From Ailanthus altissimus (taxonomy: Eukaryota > Streptophyta > Magnoliopsida > Sapindales > Simaroubaceae), in contig OX327700.1 of assembly GCA_946807835.1 (NCBI GenBank), positions 28,060,001 to 28,124,000 of the forward strand: DNA of 64,000 nt, given 5' to 3'. Positions 11,122 through 22,588 of the stretch are shown here, in pieces (position 1 is the first letter of the stretch; each line of letters starts with the position of its first letter). The notes under the pieces were generated by a model. That model was not told the DNA's origin and did not search any database. It saw only the letters and a program-made list of their open reading frames with translations. A program made the position numbers and the translations under genes.

Positions 11122-12603
11122 TCAGTCCCGTCCAGAGAAAAAATCGAAGAAGGGTTGATCTCCAGAGCCATTGTTAATTCCAGTATTGGTCTCAGATGAG
11201 CTAGAAGTAGTGGAATTCCCTTCAGAATGCATTTCATTGTCTTTCCCTTGTAAAATTCCAGATGGGTGCAAAGGAAAGAGGGCCAATGTTTCTTGATTAC
11301 CATTGCCATAGTTGTTATCGAAGAATCCATCGTTGGTGTTGCTAGCATGCATCACGACGTTGTACTTCTGCTGCTCAGGATCGTACCCTGAACCAAAATA
11401 GCTTATTGTCTTCTCAATTTCATCTGAAGTAGTCCTTGCTCTCCTCTTAGAGCCACCGGGGTTTAGCATCTTGGCACACTGCGGATAAAACCCTAGATCA
11501 TTCCTTGGTAAGTAATATGGCCCGCAAACAACTGAAGAGGAAAACTCCCATGTTAGATTTTTCATTTAACAATTGGTCCAAAGAAAATTAATGAGCACCG
11601 AAAGATGAAAACTAAAGCGAGAGGAGTGAGTTTTACATGAGCAATAAAAAGCTATGATGATGAAAATGTTAAGCTAAAGAACGGATAATTCCTTGGCATA
11701 CACGTCAACTCCGCTTATGTATGGACAAACAGAAGGAAATTAATAGAATTGGGCAGCAAACGAGTTGGAAAAAGACAAGGCATAGCAGTAAATAAAATAT
11801 ACAGAAACTAAAAATGAATCTTATGAACAGCGAAAAGAAAAAGTGCTTCACGCAATCAAACAGTGAACAAATCCGCAAAGCACTACCTGGAAACCGTTCA
11901 AGTTTGTAGCTAATAAAAAATTGATTAATTGATAAAGGCTGGTACAAATCTTAAATCCGTTACCAAAAACGATTCATTTGGGAAAAAAAATTAAAAAACG
12001 AAAGAACAAGATTAGAAGAGTTCGTAAGCAACTCCGTAACGACCAGTAGATAAGAGACACTTTAAGGTTCAGTCTTCAACACAAGTATCGAGCCCATTTG
12101 CATGTAAAGACAGCTTGGAACGAAAACTATAGCCGGAATAAAATAATAAAGACACAAACTACGGAACCCTGAAGAGATTGGGAAACAAAAAGCTCTTTTA
12201 TATCTTTAAGAAACAAAGCATATTCATAAATTCCGTGAACCAAATAAAAAAATTTCCTATATTTTAAAAAACGAATCATAAACAAACCGTTTGCGCAAGG
12301 AGGTGGAAACACAGGCCGAGGCTTATGAAGGTAACGATTGATAAAAGCCATTCTCTCCTGCTTCTGCTTTTGCCTCTGTCTTGCCTTGTGATTTTGGAAC
12401 CAGTAGAACACATTCTTGCCTTCAATGTGACCATATGCCCTAAGCCTACTCGTTATTTGCTGTATCTGTTCGGCACTTGGTGTCCTTATGCCTTGCATAT
12501 ACAAACTTTCGAGCATGCCTATTTGCTCTTTTGTCGGGTTCCATCTTGAACTCGTCAGAGTACCACCAGAATTATCAATGTCCATGTTATTATCACCCTC
12601 CAT
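11122..12603 (-). CDS. WOX2: WUSCHEL-related homeobox transcription factor, WOX2 type
   Basis: Two exons, 12603-12288 and 11531-11122, joined by a GT-AG intron (donor AACG|GTTTGT, acceptor CCTCTTCAG|TTG). The join keeps frame across A-N-V-V-C-G and gives 241 residues. Residues about 19-84 are a WOX homeodomain: [36 protein letters not shown], then [14 protein letters not shown]. Residues 187-195, TLALFPLHP, form the WUS box that recruits TOPLESS-type co-repressors. The C-terminus [12 protein letters not shown] is the signature I associate with WOX2 rather than WUS, WOX1/3, 4 or 5. In Arabidopsis WOX2 acts in the nucleus in apical patterning of the early embryo; the role here is inferred. The reading frame continues upstream of this ATG, but the TATA box lies inside that stretch, so the MEGDNN start is preferred. 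Confidence 0.93.
11532..12287 (-). other. Intron of the WOX2-type gene
   Basis: 756 bases with GT-AG ends, A/T-rich, with an in-frame stop if read through from exon 1. No nested gene found inside. Confidence 0.85.
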
Positions 12604-12793
12604 TATGTCTTTTTTCTGAAGAAAGATAAGAAAGGAAATTAGGGTTTTGTTTCTTGATGAAAATTTGATTTCAGAATTTTGAGCTTTTTTGAAAGGGACT
12701 TGAGAAATATAGCTGAAGAGAAAGGCTGAGGGAGAGATCGGTTGTTGTTGCTTGTGGTTGTGATTGGGCTTACTTTTTGCATGGTCTTTGTAC

Positions 12794-12802
12794 TTTTTTA
12801 TA
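12794..12802 (-). promoter_or_regulatory. TATA box of the WOX2-type gene
   Basis: TATAAAAAA on the minus strand, about 190 bases before the chosen ATG. Start of transcription is expected about 30 bases downstream, near 12765, leaving a leader of about 160 bases. This position argues against use of the upstream in-frame ATG at 12807. Confidence 0.6.
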
Positions 12803-12829
12803 GGCAAAAAGATGGAGAGTCAAACAAAA

Positions 12830-12831
<2 letters not shown>

Positions 12832-12868
<37 letters not shown>
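12832..12868. repeat. (GA)n tract upstream of the WOX2-type gene
   Basis: About 18 GA units roughly 30 bases upstream of the TATA box. In plants GA/CT tracts near promoters are targets of BPC GAGA-binding proteins that affect homeobox genes. A regulatory role here is inference; it may be only a microsatellite. Confidence 0.75.
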
Positions 12869-12872
<4 letters not shown>

Positions 12873-14900
12873 GACATGCGTATTGTTTTTGGTGCTGAAC
12901 ATCTCTGAAAACATGGCGGTTAGCGGCTAAGAGAGGGGCTTAATTGGCTTCGTCTTCTATGTTCAAAAACGAAGAGACCACGCAAGGACGAAACTACTCA
13001 TGTCGCTTTTTTGCTTTGTTCTGTAGTGGGTTTGATTTGTTACTCAATGGCTATATGTCTCGGGAATGACAGAAACTGACTAGAAAACGTAGGATACGCC
13101 ATTGAAGGAAAGGAAGGATATAAATGTCATTGTAGACGACAAAGACAGCCGGTTGGGTTTGTAAGGCGTAGGTAAGAGCTAGGCTTTGGGAATTGAAGTG
13201 ATTTCAGATTGTTGCAGAGTTGAAGTTGAATCGTTTAGGGCTTAGGTGACTGAATGTGTAGTCTCATAGGTGTTGGGAGTTGGGGTTTTTATGGCGTGAT
13301 CAGGCTTAAAATTAACCTTCATTCTATTTGATAATTATGTGATTGTGATGGCTCAACTACGTATCCTTATGCATTTACTCTTTGTCGAGATTGCGTGGAT
13401 AATAAATAGATTCTCTTTGTTTAATTGTAAAAAAACCCTAAAAGAGGAAAATTGAAAACGTTTTGAAATTATATATGAATATCACAAAAAAGGGTTGTCA
13501 TTTCCTATACATTGTGATCCAAAGGGCACGCCAGAAGAAAAGAAATTAATGTTACAGATCACAATTTTATTTTTTAAATTATTGAAAGAACAGATCACAA
13601 TGTTGAGTTCTCAAATTTAAGAAAATATATGGGAGAAAAAAAAAATGGCTTGCAATTGCTTGCATGTTTTGTCAACGCGCAATTAAAGGGCGCAGTCACA
13701 CGGTCAATCAAATAGGGTGCAAAAGAGCCAATGATGGGATGATGCAGCTCATATGCTGACTCTAATTAACTGGACGATTTATGATATAAAAATATGTTAA
13801 TTATTTGTTTGAGGAATAATTACTGTTGAGATGCCGCCACCTTAACGCCCCGCCTCGTGAACGACAAAACCACCACAACACCTCCGCCCTATTCTCTGCT
13901 CTTTCTTTGCACCAAATTCGATAGAGATTGCTATATATCTTCTCTCTCTAGGTCTAGGCTTCTCTTTTCTATGGTCTTTATCAACATACGACAATGCCTC
14001 TAACCTAATGCATTTGGCTGCTTGTGTTTGGCAAATTTTGGACCAACATACATATGAAAATCGGGTCAAAAGTGAAGAAGATTTCTTTCCGTGTATATTA
14101 TATAGGTATTTAAACTGATGAACAGAAGACTGTATGCTATCACGCTTCGTCGTTTGGTGAGTGTTTAATTAATAATGCCTTTTCTTTTTTAGGTATATGC
14201 ATTATGCTCATGCCTCTCGACGTTGCCTTTGAATATTCTTTGTTTTATGAGCCTAATTGAATTACTTGTGCATGATGATTTCGTTGAAAAGCAATGTGTA
14301 GTTGTGGTGAAAATGGTTAGCTGATGTTAACTTTATTTTCGAAAAAGGAAATTTTTTATTAATATAATAAATTGATATAAGACTGATACTACAATTGAAT
14401 TTATCAACTTAATTTTATTAATATACAACAAAAATTATTATGCACAAGATCTATGTAAAAGATATCACATATATATATATATATGCATATACTTCGAGCA
14501 CTCTACTTGTAACTCTTTTTAACCATTTATCTTAATAATTAATATTTTTTATCATGATTATAACTAAGTAAGTTGTAAAAAATTACGAAATAAAAAATTA
14601 ACTACCACAATAAAGTAAATTTTAGATAGACTTATTTTATCATATTCTAAAGCAAACACGTATCTAAAAATACAATCAATAACTCTTAAGAAAATCTAAA
14701 ACTAACAAAACACCCACATTTGATCTAAATTTGATTGGCACTATATACAAAAACATAATATTTAAAATAAACACTAATTAAAATAATTAGTAGATAAACA
14801 TATTTATTGAATTAAAGCAAAATCACTATATAAAAAGAATATGACGGTTATTGGATCCGTTAAAGGATTCTACTTCTTAACTGTCACACACTATCTTAAG
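12869..14900. other. Spacer between WOX2-type gene and copia-1
   Basis: Contains the distal promoter of the homeobox gene. Otherwise A/T-rich with a short (TA)n near 14470. No coding region or RNA gene recognised; the 75-codon minus-strand frame at 13842-14069 has no familiar features. Confidence 0.5.
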
Positions 14901-14905
14901 AGGTT

Positions 14906-15397
14906 TAAAAAAATTTTAGGACTCTGTTTATTTTGGAAGAAAAGGAAAGAAAATGAAAGGAAAGAGTTATGAGAAAATAAGCTATTTAGCTTCTATTTTT
15001 GATATTGATCATACATGTTACAATATACACTGTATCTGCTATTTATATTACAAGAAATACAAAATGAAGAATAACTCAACTAACTCTAATTTTAGCGAAA
15101 ATTCAATAACATACTTTGTCCTTTTGCAACATTTAACACACTAAACTTGCTGTCTTCAATATAATGCTAATTCACCAGTTCTTTAATTATGCATTTGCTT
15201 TTAACATTGATCCTCTTCATCGAACTCAGATCATCTACTATCCATTTGTAATGTAGGATAAATTCAACAACAATAATTAGAGTAGTAAGAGTTAAGAGGC
15301 TTTACTGGTAGCAAACATAATTCTCGGCCATCAAATTATCCATATTCATTTATTCAACAATTCAATGGCCAGTAATGAAATCCAGCATACTCTGACA
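14906..15397 (-). repeat. 3' LTR of copia-1
   Basis: 492 bp. It matches 19916-20433 along its length. Next to its inner edge, 15398-15409, lies the polypurine tract CTTGAGGGGGAA (minus strand), the primer for plus-strand synthesis. Confidence 0.9.
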
Positions 15398-15404
15398 TTC
15401 CCCC

Positions 15405-18400
15405 TCAAGCTGAAGGTCGGCTGTTTGGTCAAGACTTGGAACAAATCGAACCTTTACTTCCTTGGTTGCTATTTTGTCTCGAATGACATGAATGTCCAAT
15501 TCAATATGTTTGGTACAAGTATGGAATACTGGATTAAGTGCTAAGGCCTGAGCACTTTGATTATCACACCATATTATGGGAACTTAAGGTAGCTGAATGG
15601 TTAACTCAAAAAGTAATTATTTTAACCATAACACTTTTGAGCAAGCTGATGCCAAGGCTCTATATTCTACCTCTGCTAAGAATCTAGCCACCACATTCTA
15701 TTTTTTAGATGACCAAGAAATGAGGTTGTGGCTAAGATAAACACAATATCCCCTAATAAATCTCCTATCACCTGGATCTAACCCCTAATCAGCATCTGAA
15801 TAGGTAGTTAAAGTCATGTTTTCATATTTAACTATTTCAAGACTATGTGTAAAAGTGAATTTGAGGTATCTTAGAATACGTTTACAAGCCTGCCAATGTT
15901 TGATTGAAGGACAAGTCAAGAATTGGCTGAGTTTATGCATTGAGAATGATAATTCAGGCCTTGTCAAGGATACATACTACAAGGCAGCAATGATGCTTCT
16001 GTAGGTTGTTGGATCTACAAAAGCTACATCATCATCTTTGTAGAGTTTCTGACCCGAGTTCATTGGTGTGTCAGACCTCTTACAATCTAATATATTAGCT
16101 CTTGATAATAGATCATAAATGTACTTGGTTTGTGTCAAATAAATCCTATTAACAATGGGATGAACCTTTATGTCCAGAAAATAATTGAAACAGCCTAAGT
16201 CTTTTAAGGCAAATGTAGAGCCAAGAATGGTTATGAAGTTTTCCAGATAAGCAAATGAATGACCTGTAATAATGATATCATCTATATAAATGAGAACTAG
16301 AATAAGCCAGCCAATTATATATTTGAAGAATAGAGAAGGATTTTTCTTGGAATTCTGAAACTGCCATTGAAAGATAGCTTGCTTGAACTTATCATACCAG
16401 ACTCTTGGAGCTTGTTTAAGACCATAAAGAGCTTTATTCAATTTGCAAACATAAGAGGGAAATTTATCACTCACAAAACCTTCAGGTTGAGACATATAGA
16501 CAACTTCAGTTAAGTTACCATTTAAGAATGCATTATTGATGTCAATTTGTATAATTGACTACCCACTCATTACAGCCATGCTCAGAACCAATTTCAATGT
16601 AGATGCCTTGATTATAGGACTGAAAATTTTAAAATAATCCACACCTGGTGTTTGTAGGGAACCTTTGGCCACCAATCCAACTTTATATTTTGATATTGAT
16701 TCATCTGCATTGAATTTGGTTCTGAACACTCATTTGTTGTTAACAACTCTAGGAGCATATTTAGCTGGAACAAGAGTCCAAGTTCTGTTCTTCATGAGAG
16801 CATTATACTCTTCTTCCATTGCTGTCTTCCATCTCTAATCTGACAGTGCTTCTTTAACTATTTTAGGCTCAGAATGAGTTACTCCCGACTGAATTGAGTA
16901 AACCTTTTGCTTGAATATGCCTAACTTGGATCTTGTGATTATGGGATGTATAGATAAGGACTGTTGGGTTGGCTGTATAGGTGTTGGTGATGATGATGTT
17001 TCTGTGGTTCTGTGATAAGTTGGTTCTATAGCGAGGTTGTGGTTTATAATAGGAGTTGAAGTATTTGTATGAAGAGACGATTTGTAAAAATTATGACTAG
17101 CATTTGAGGGTAAAGAGTTCCGAAACATTGGTGAATGTGGCATTCTTTGTGCTGAGTTATTTGACACTGTCAATGGATCTTGTGAGAGTGGACTGCTGCT
17201 ACTAGATTGACATGATAAATTTGGAATAACAAATGGTGATGCAGTAAGTGTATCAGATTGACTTGACTCAGTGACTAATGAATTTATAAGAAAAAGTTCA
17301 AGACAGGGAAAAAAATGTTCATTAAAAGAAGCATTTCTTGCAATATAGATTCAACCTAAAGAATGCATGCACTTATAACTTTTGTGAAATAGACTGTAAT
17401 CAATGAACACACACTTAGCTGTGTGAAAGTCACATTTGTGCTTGTTATAAGGCCTTAGCAAAGGAAACATTACACAACCAAAGGGTTTTAAGAATGTATA
17501 ATTTGGTTTCAAGTGAAATAGCTTGAAGTAAGGTGATTGATATAAGAAAACAGGTGTTGGCAGCCTGTTTATCAAGTAAGTTGTTGTATAAAAGGCTTCC
17601 CATTAGAAATAGATAAGCATTTTTACTTAAGCAAGTAAGGTAAGACCAGTCTCAACTATATGCCTATGTTTTCTTTCAACAATTCCATTTTGGTGATGAA
17701 TGTGAGGGCAAGTTATTCTAATTTGGATACCATTTTGCTTCAAGTAATCAAAGAAGGTCCTAAACTCACCTTCCCCACCCCCATCAAATTGTAATGCCTT
17801 AATATAACATTCAAATTATTTTTCTACTTGTTTCTGAAATTGTATGAAGGTATTGAATGCTTCTAACTTTAGTTTAAGTGGAAAGATCCAACTATATCTA
17901 GTGAAATCATCAACAAAGTTGATGTAGTATTTATAGCTATCAATTGATTCTGTTGGGTTTGGTCCCCAAAGATCTGTGTAAACCAATTCTAAAGGCTTTG
18001 TAGTTTTAATATTGTGAGAGAGAAAATATGTTCTGTGTAACTTTTCAAGTTGACATGCATCACAAAAATCAAGTTTACAATATATATTGCAAGTATTGAT
18101 ACCTTTGCAAAGTCCAAAGATCGATTTCATTATCAAATGACTTGGATGACCAAGCCTTTTATGCCAAAGGTTACATTCCTTTTGATTCAACAGCTGACAC
18201 TTTGAAGGAACAAGGAAAGACTTACAATTTTTCTAAAACTTGCAAAAGATAGAATTGAGGGATTGATCAGCTGCATTACACTGATAATTATTTATGTTAC
18301 AAGTGAGTGCATTTTCAGAAAACAAAGACAACATAGATCTTGGTTGACAGTATTTGATACATTGACAAAGGTAATTTTTTGGATTTATAAGTGACACTGA

Positions 18401-19897
18401 CTGTTTTGTTCCATGTAGCAGCAATCTATATAACCCCTTTATATTTACACCTTTCAGTAGCACAATTCCTTCCTTCTTGTCCTTTATCAAGCATAAGTTA
18501 GAAAAGAATTCAATAAACACATCATTTTCAGCAACAAGTTTAGACACACTTATTAAGTTTTTGGTTATAGTAGGTACAAACAATAGATTCTTTAGAATCA
18601 AATTTTGGTTTGTTTTAGTTTTAAGTTTTGTTTCACTAATTAAGCAGATATTCAAGCCTTGACTATTACCAACAAGTAATTTTTCAATACCTGAGTACTC
18701 CAGTTTGTTGTTGAGATTTGCTGCACTGTTGGTCAAGTGATGAGTGGCTCCAGAGTCCAAGTACCATCTTTTATCTGCTATACCTTCTTGACCTTGCTAA
18801 GATGCTATAAAAGCCATCATTTTGCCAGAATTGCCTTAATTATTAGGACTATTTGCATTCTAATGATCACCATTTCCTATATAACCAATTACCCCTATAG
18901 GAACATAGTCAGAATTAAACCTGTAATAACACTTGGTTGCTGAATAGACCTGTTTCTCACAAATTTGATATATCAGCTTCAAATTCCCTCTACCAAATGA
19001 ATTCCTTCCACCTCCTTGAAACCAACCTCTTCCTTTATTTGTAGAAAAGCTATCTCTCCCATAACTAGCATTATAGATGTTAGCACCATAGCTATTGTTC
19101 TAATTATTTTCAAAACTATTATTATTATAACATCCTCTACCATTTCTAGGATTATAATTCTTTTTCTGCATTTTTTGAGCAACATTAGCGCTATAATTTG
19201 CTTGATTATTGTTCTTACTAGCATTGCTCAGTAAAAGTCTATTCTCTTGAGTCAGGAGCATAGAATATGCCTCATTAAGACTAATAGATCCAAGTCTACT
19301 AGAGATTAAAATAACCACTGAATCATATTTAGATCCAACTTCAATATCGAAAACTAAGTGCATGATAAAGTCTTCTTCATTAAGAACATAGCCAGTAACA
19401 AATAATTTATCTGTAATCTCTTTCAACTTCAGAAAATATTCTGACATTGTCAACTGGTTTTTCTTAAGTGTTAACAACTTCTATTTCAATTGAACAGTTT
19501 TGGCTTTAGATTATGAGCCAAACTATTTTTCAATCTTGTTCCATAATTCATAGGATGATTTGCTATCAATAACCAATCCTAAAATATTGGCACTAATAAT
19601 AGAATAAGGCCAGCTCAGAAGAAATTGGTCTTGCCTAATCCAAATCTCAAAATTTGGATTTACAACTTCTCAAAAATTCTGATTAGCACTTCTCTCATTC
19701 TGATCAACTTCAACAACTTTCAAGAACTGCCCTGGACACTTTGATACACCATTGATGAGATCTTCAAGTCTTTTGGCTCGTATGGTTGTGAATACTTGAG
19801 ATTTCCAAACAAAGAAGTTTGATCTGTCGAGCTTTACAATTGCTGAAAAGGTGTAGGTTGAGTTTTGTACTGTGTTAGATGAATTTGTATTTGCCAT
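15405..19897 (-). pseudogene. gag-pol of copia-1, broken by stops and frameshifts
   Basis: Fragments in order on the minus strand: gag from ATG 19897 (MANTNSSNTV..., UBN2-type); protease with MDSGATHHLTN near 18760; pre-integrase and zinc-finger region with NLWHKRLGHPS and CDACQLEKLH (18190-18050); integrase core near 18000-17780; a hinge region 17173-16835; reverse transcriptase 16495-15977 with KALYGLKQAPRVWYDKF and the catalytic YIDD; RNase H from about 15970 with LAEVEYRALASA near 15660 and the end ELDIHVIRDKIATKEV near 15480. An intact copia has one frame here; this copy needs several shifts. Copying would depend on proteins from another element. Confidence 0.9.
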
Positions 19898-19902
19898 AAC
19901 GT

Positions 19903-19915
19903 GGCTGTGAAACCA
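19903..19915 (-). other. Primer binding site of copia-1
   Basis: TGGTTTCACAGCC on the minus strand directly after the LTR. It resembles the complement of initiator tRNA-Met (TGGTATCAGAGC...) with a few changes, the usual primer of plant copia elements. Confidence 0.7.
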
Positions 19916-20433
19916 TAAAAGGATTTTAGAACTCTATTTGTTTTGAAAGAAAAGGAAAGAAAACGAGAGGAAAGAGTTCTGAGAAAACGAGAGGAAAGAG
20001 TTCTGAGAAAATAAGCTGAGTAGCTTTTATTTTTGACATTGATCATACATGTTACAATGTACACTGTATCTGCTATTTATACTACAAGAAATACAAAATG
20101 AAGAATAACTCAACTAACTCTAATTTTAGCAAAAATTCAATAACAGACTTTGTCCTTTTGCATAACAACCTTTAACACACTAAACTTGCTCTCTTTAGTA
20201 TAATCTGATTCACCAGTTCTTTAATTCTGCATTTGCTTTTAACATTGATCCTCTTCATCGAACTCAGATCATTTACCATTCATTTGTAATGTAGGATAAA
20301 TCCAACATCAATAATTAAAGCAGTATGAGCTAAGAGGCTTTATTGGTAGCAAACATAATTCATGGCTATTAGATTATCCATCTTCATTTATTCAACAATC
20401 CAATGGCCAGTAATAAAATCTAACATATTGACA
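19916..20433 (-). repeat. 5' LTR of copia-1
   Basis: 518 bp. It is 26 bp longer than its partner, mostly because a 24-bp unit starting AGAAAACGAGAGG is present twice in tandem (19958-19981 and 19982-20005) but only once in the 3' LTR. Confidence 0.9.
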
Positions 20434-20438
20434 AGGTT

Positions 20439-21745
20439 AAATATGAAAACAAAGAAATAAAAAAAAAATGAATTTACAAATTTAAAGTTATTATAATTTA
20501 TTGAACCATTAAATTACAATCATGCATCATATTTTAAATGCTTCAATTATGTTATCTTTGAAGACTTATGACCGAAGCTTAGTCAATACTCAAACAAATG
20601 CGGGTGAGGTTCCGATTTGTACTAAATTTAATTTTTTTTTTCAAAGAGAGGAGGATAATAAAGAAATACGCTGATGTTAACTTTTGAGTGGGTAAGATTT
20701 TATTATTTATTTTTATCCCTTTTGAGTTGATTCTTAGTGACATTTCTTAAGATATTCAAAATATAGTAAATTTAAAAGTAAGTCGGTAACACGACTCTTA
20801 AAAAATTTGTTAGCATCTTATATCATCTTTTATTTCGATCACGTGCCATGTGCCCATATAGATGGTCAAGCAATTGAACAATTGAGATATTTCTCTCTGC
20901 AAATGTATAGACAACGTTATGATTTTACATTTTGTCGCTTCTCATCTTTGGTTGAGAATACAAGCAGTTAACTCTTTGCATGATACTTATATATTGTAAA
21001 TTTAAGCTGATTTTAAGTCTTGTTCTTACGATTTTATATATAGTAAATTTATGTCGGTAAGACGACTTTTAAATTTTTAGTATCTTGTATTATCTTTTAT
21101 GTGTCAAGCACATCCCATGTAGATGGTCAAGAACTTAAACATATTGAGGTATTTTTCTCGGCAAATGTAGACGATGCTATGATTTTGCATTTTGTTGCTT
21201 TCCATCTTCGGGTGAATATAAAGATATTTAACTCTTTGCTGGCACTTACCTTCATTTCTGAATTCTGATGGTTCTTGGGAAAAGGAATAGAGGTCCAAAT
21301 TTAGACTTTAATTTAACTTTTATGATAAGTCCATGCTCAGATACAGTGTTTCTAATTCTAACCGAGTTTTAAAGTTTTCTACAAGTGAAGAAGCGTGGCA
21401 GGTAAAATAAAGAAAAGAAATGTTTTGTATATAGGAAAATTCTGTAAGAAATTAAAACAATTGAGGGAAGAGAGTAAATTGAATAAAAATAATACCCTTT
21501 ATTGTACCAAATATTTGTCTTCTTCATTACTTAATTTGTTGAGTAAGAATGAATATATTTAAAGAACCTCACGTCGGAGTATTGTTGTTCGATAACACTT
21601 GGATAGGAATTTGTTTAGTATTTGTAAGTACTCCAAGAGCTCCAAGTTTGTCAGTTTATCGGGGGACACAAATATGCATGAAACTTGAGAGACAACACAC
21701 TGGATATAGTACCCTTGGAACAATTTGATTATCTTTCTGATCTGA
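20439..21745. other. Spacer between copia-1 and copia-2, with an internal duplication
   Basis: A/T-rich. About 20757-20990 and 21035-21250 are related direct copies (both run from ATATAGTAAATTTA through GTCGGTAA.ACGACT and TAGATGGTCAAG to TTAACTCTTTGC), with a period near 280 bases and many differences. No gene recognised. Confidence 0.55.
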
Positions 21746-21980
21746 TGAGGTGATACTAACAAATGTACTTCTAATCAAATCTTCAAATAGCTATTACTTA
21801 AATTTGTTGGAATCAGTGTGCATAAAAAATAATTAAAATGAGAAATAGCACTAAATTTTTTAACGATGTGATACTAACAAAAGCACTTCTAATTACATCT
21901 TCAAATTGCTATTACTTAAATTTGTTAGAATTAGAGTGTGCATAATAAAAAAGTTAAAATGAGAAATAATACTAAAATTT
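21746..21980. repeat. Tandem duplication of about 118 bp across the outer edge of the copia-2 LTR
   Basis: Two copies, about 21746-21860 and 21861-21980, each running from GTGATACTAACAAA through TATTACTTAAATTTGTT into the LTR end (AAAATGAGAAATA). Each copy holds both flank and the first about 55 bases of LTR, so the duplication happened after insertion. Confidence 0.75.
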
Positions 21981-22537
21981 TTAACATGAAAAATTTGTAA
22001 AGAAAAAAATTACGAGGTGACAATATACTACCCACATAAAATAATTTTTATTATATTAAAATAAATATAACAATATTTTTCTTAAGTTTATATCAAAATT
22101 TGAAGTATATTCTCTCAAAATAATACTTACAATTATTTTAATATTTTTTACTATTTTTCTTTGTAATAATTTTTCTCTCACAAGAATACAAAGTAAAACA
22201 CTTTCTCTTTCACATTTTTTTCTTTTTTATTTCTTACTTTTCGTGTGTTTTGTCTCTTATATATCTCTCTCTCATCCAATGTCTCTCTTTCCATCCATTA
22301 AACTTTTGAAAGCTTAATATATATAAAAAAGAGGAGAGATGCCTTAATTGAGCAAGTCAAAGTAAGCTGCACCAATTTTATTCTTTTAAAAAGAATATAG
22401 GTTATTGAAGTTTTTCTTTGTCAAAATTGTAAAACTTCCAAAATTTTGTTTGTCAAATTTATTGGCTACCATATTTGAGTTGGAAACTATAATCAAAAGC
22501 CAATTCTTTTTACTTTAAGAAATTGATTTTTTCATCA
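21805..22537 (-). repeat. 3' LTR of copia-2
   Basis: Starts TGATGAAAAAATC on the minus strand next to the purine tract. Contains a TATA-like stretch (TTTTTTATATATATTAAG, near 22315-22330). Left end is doubled by the 118-bp duplication. Confidence 0.8.
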
Positions 22538-22588
22538 ATTCTCTCCCTTTCCAACTCAATGAATGAAAGAATCGGTCTCCGATCTTTA

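Larger units (their letters stand above)
14901..20438 (-). mobile_element. copia-1: full-length but decayed Ty1/copia retrotransposon
   Basis: An element with two LTRs, 14906-15397 and 19916-20433, flanked by the perfect 5-bp target duplication AGGTT (14901-14905 and 20434-20438). Read on the minus strand it runs LTR, primer site, gag, protease, integrase, reverse transcriptase, RNase H, polypurine tract, LTR; integrase before reverse transcriptase is the copia order. The LTRs start TGTCA and end TTTTA rather than the canonical CA. The two LTRs differ at many positions and the coding region carries many stops, so insertion is old and the copy is not autonomous. The family style (DSGATHH, LWHKRLGHPS, YIDDIIITG) suggests the Ale/Retrofit group, which is an inference. 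Confidence 0.93.

Noticed and set aside
12745..12807. Upstream ATG of the WOX2-type frame as the true start
   Set aside because: The frame is open, but the extension ([19 protein letters not shown]) is unlike WOX2 proteins and the TATA box lies within it.
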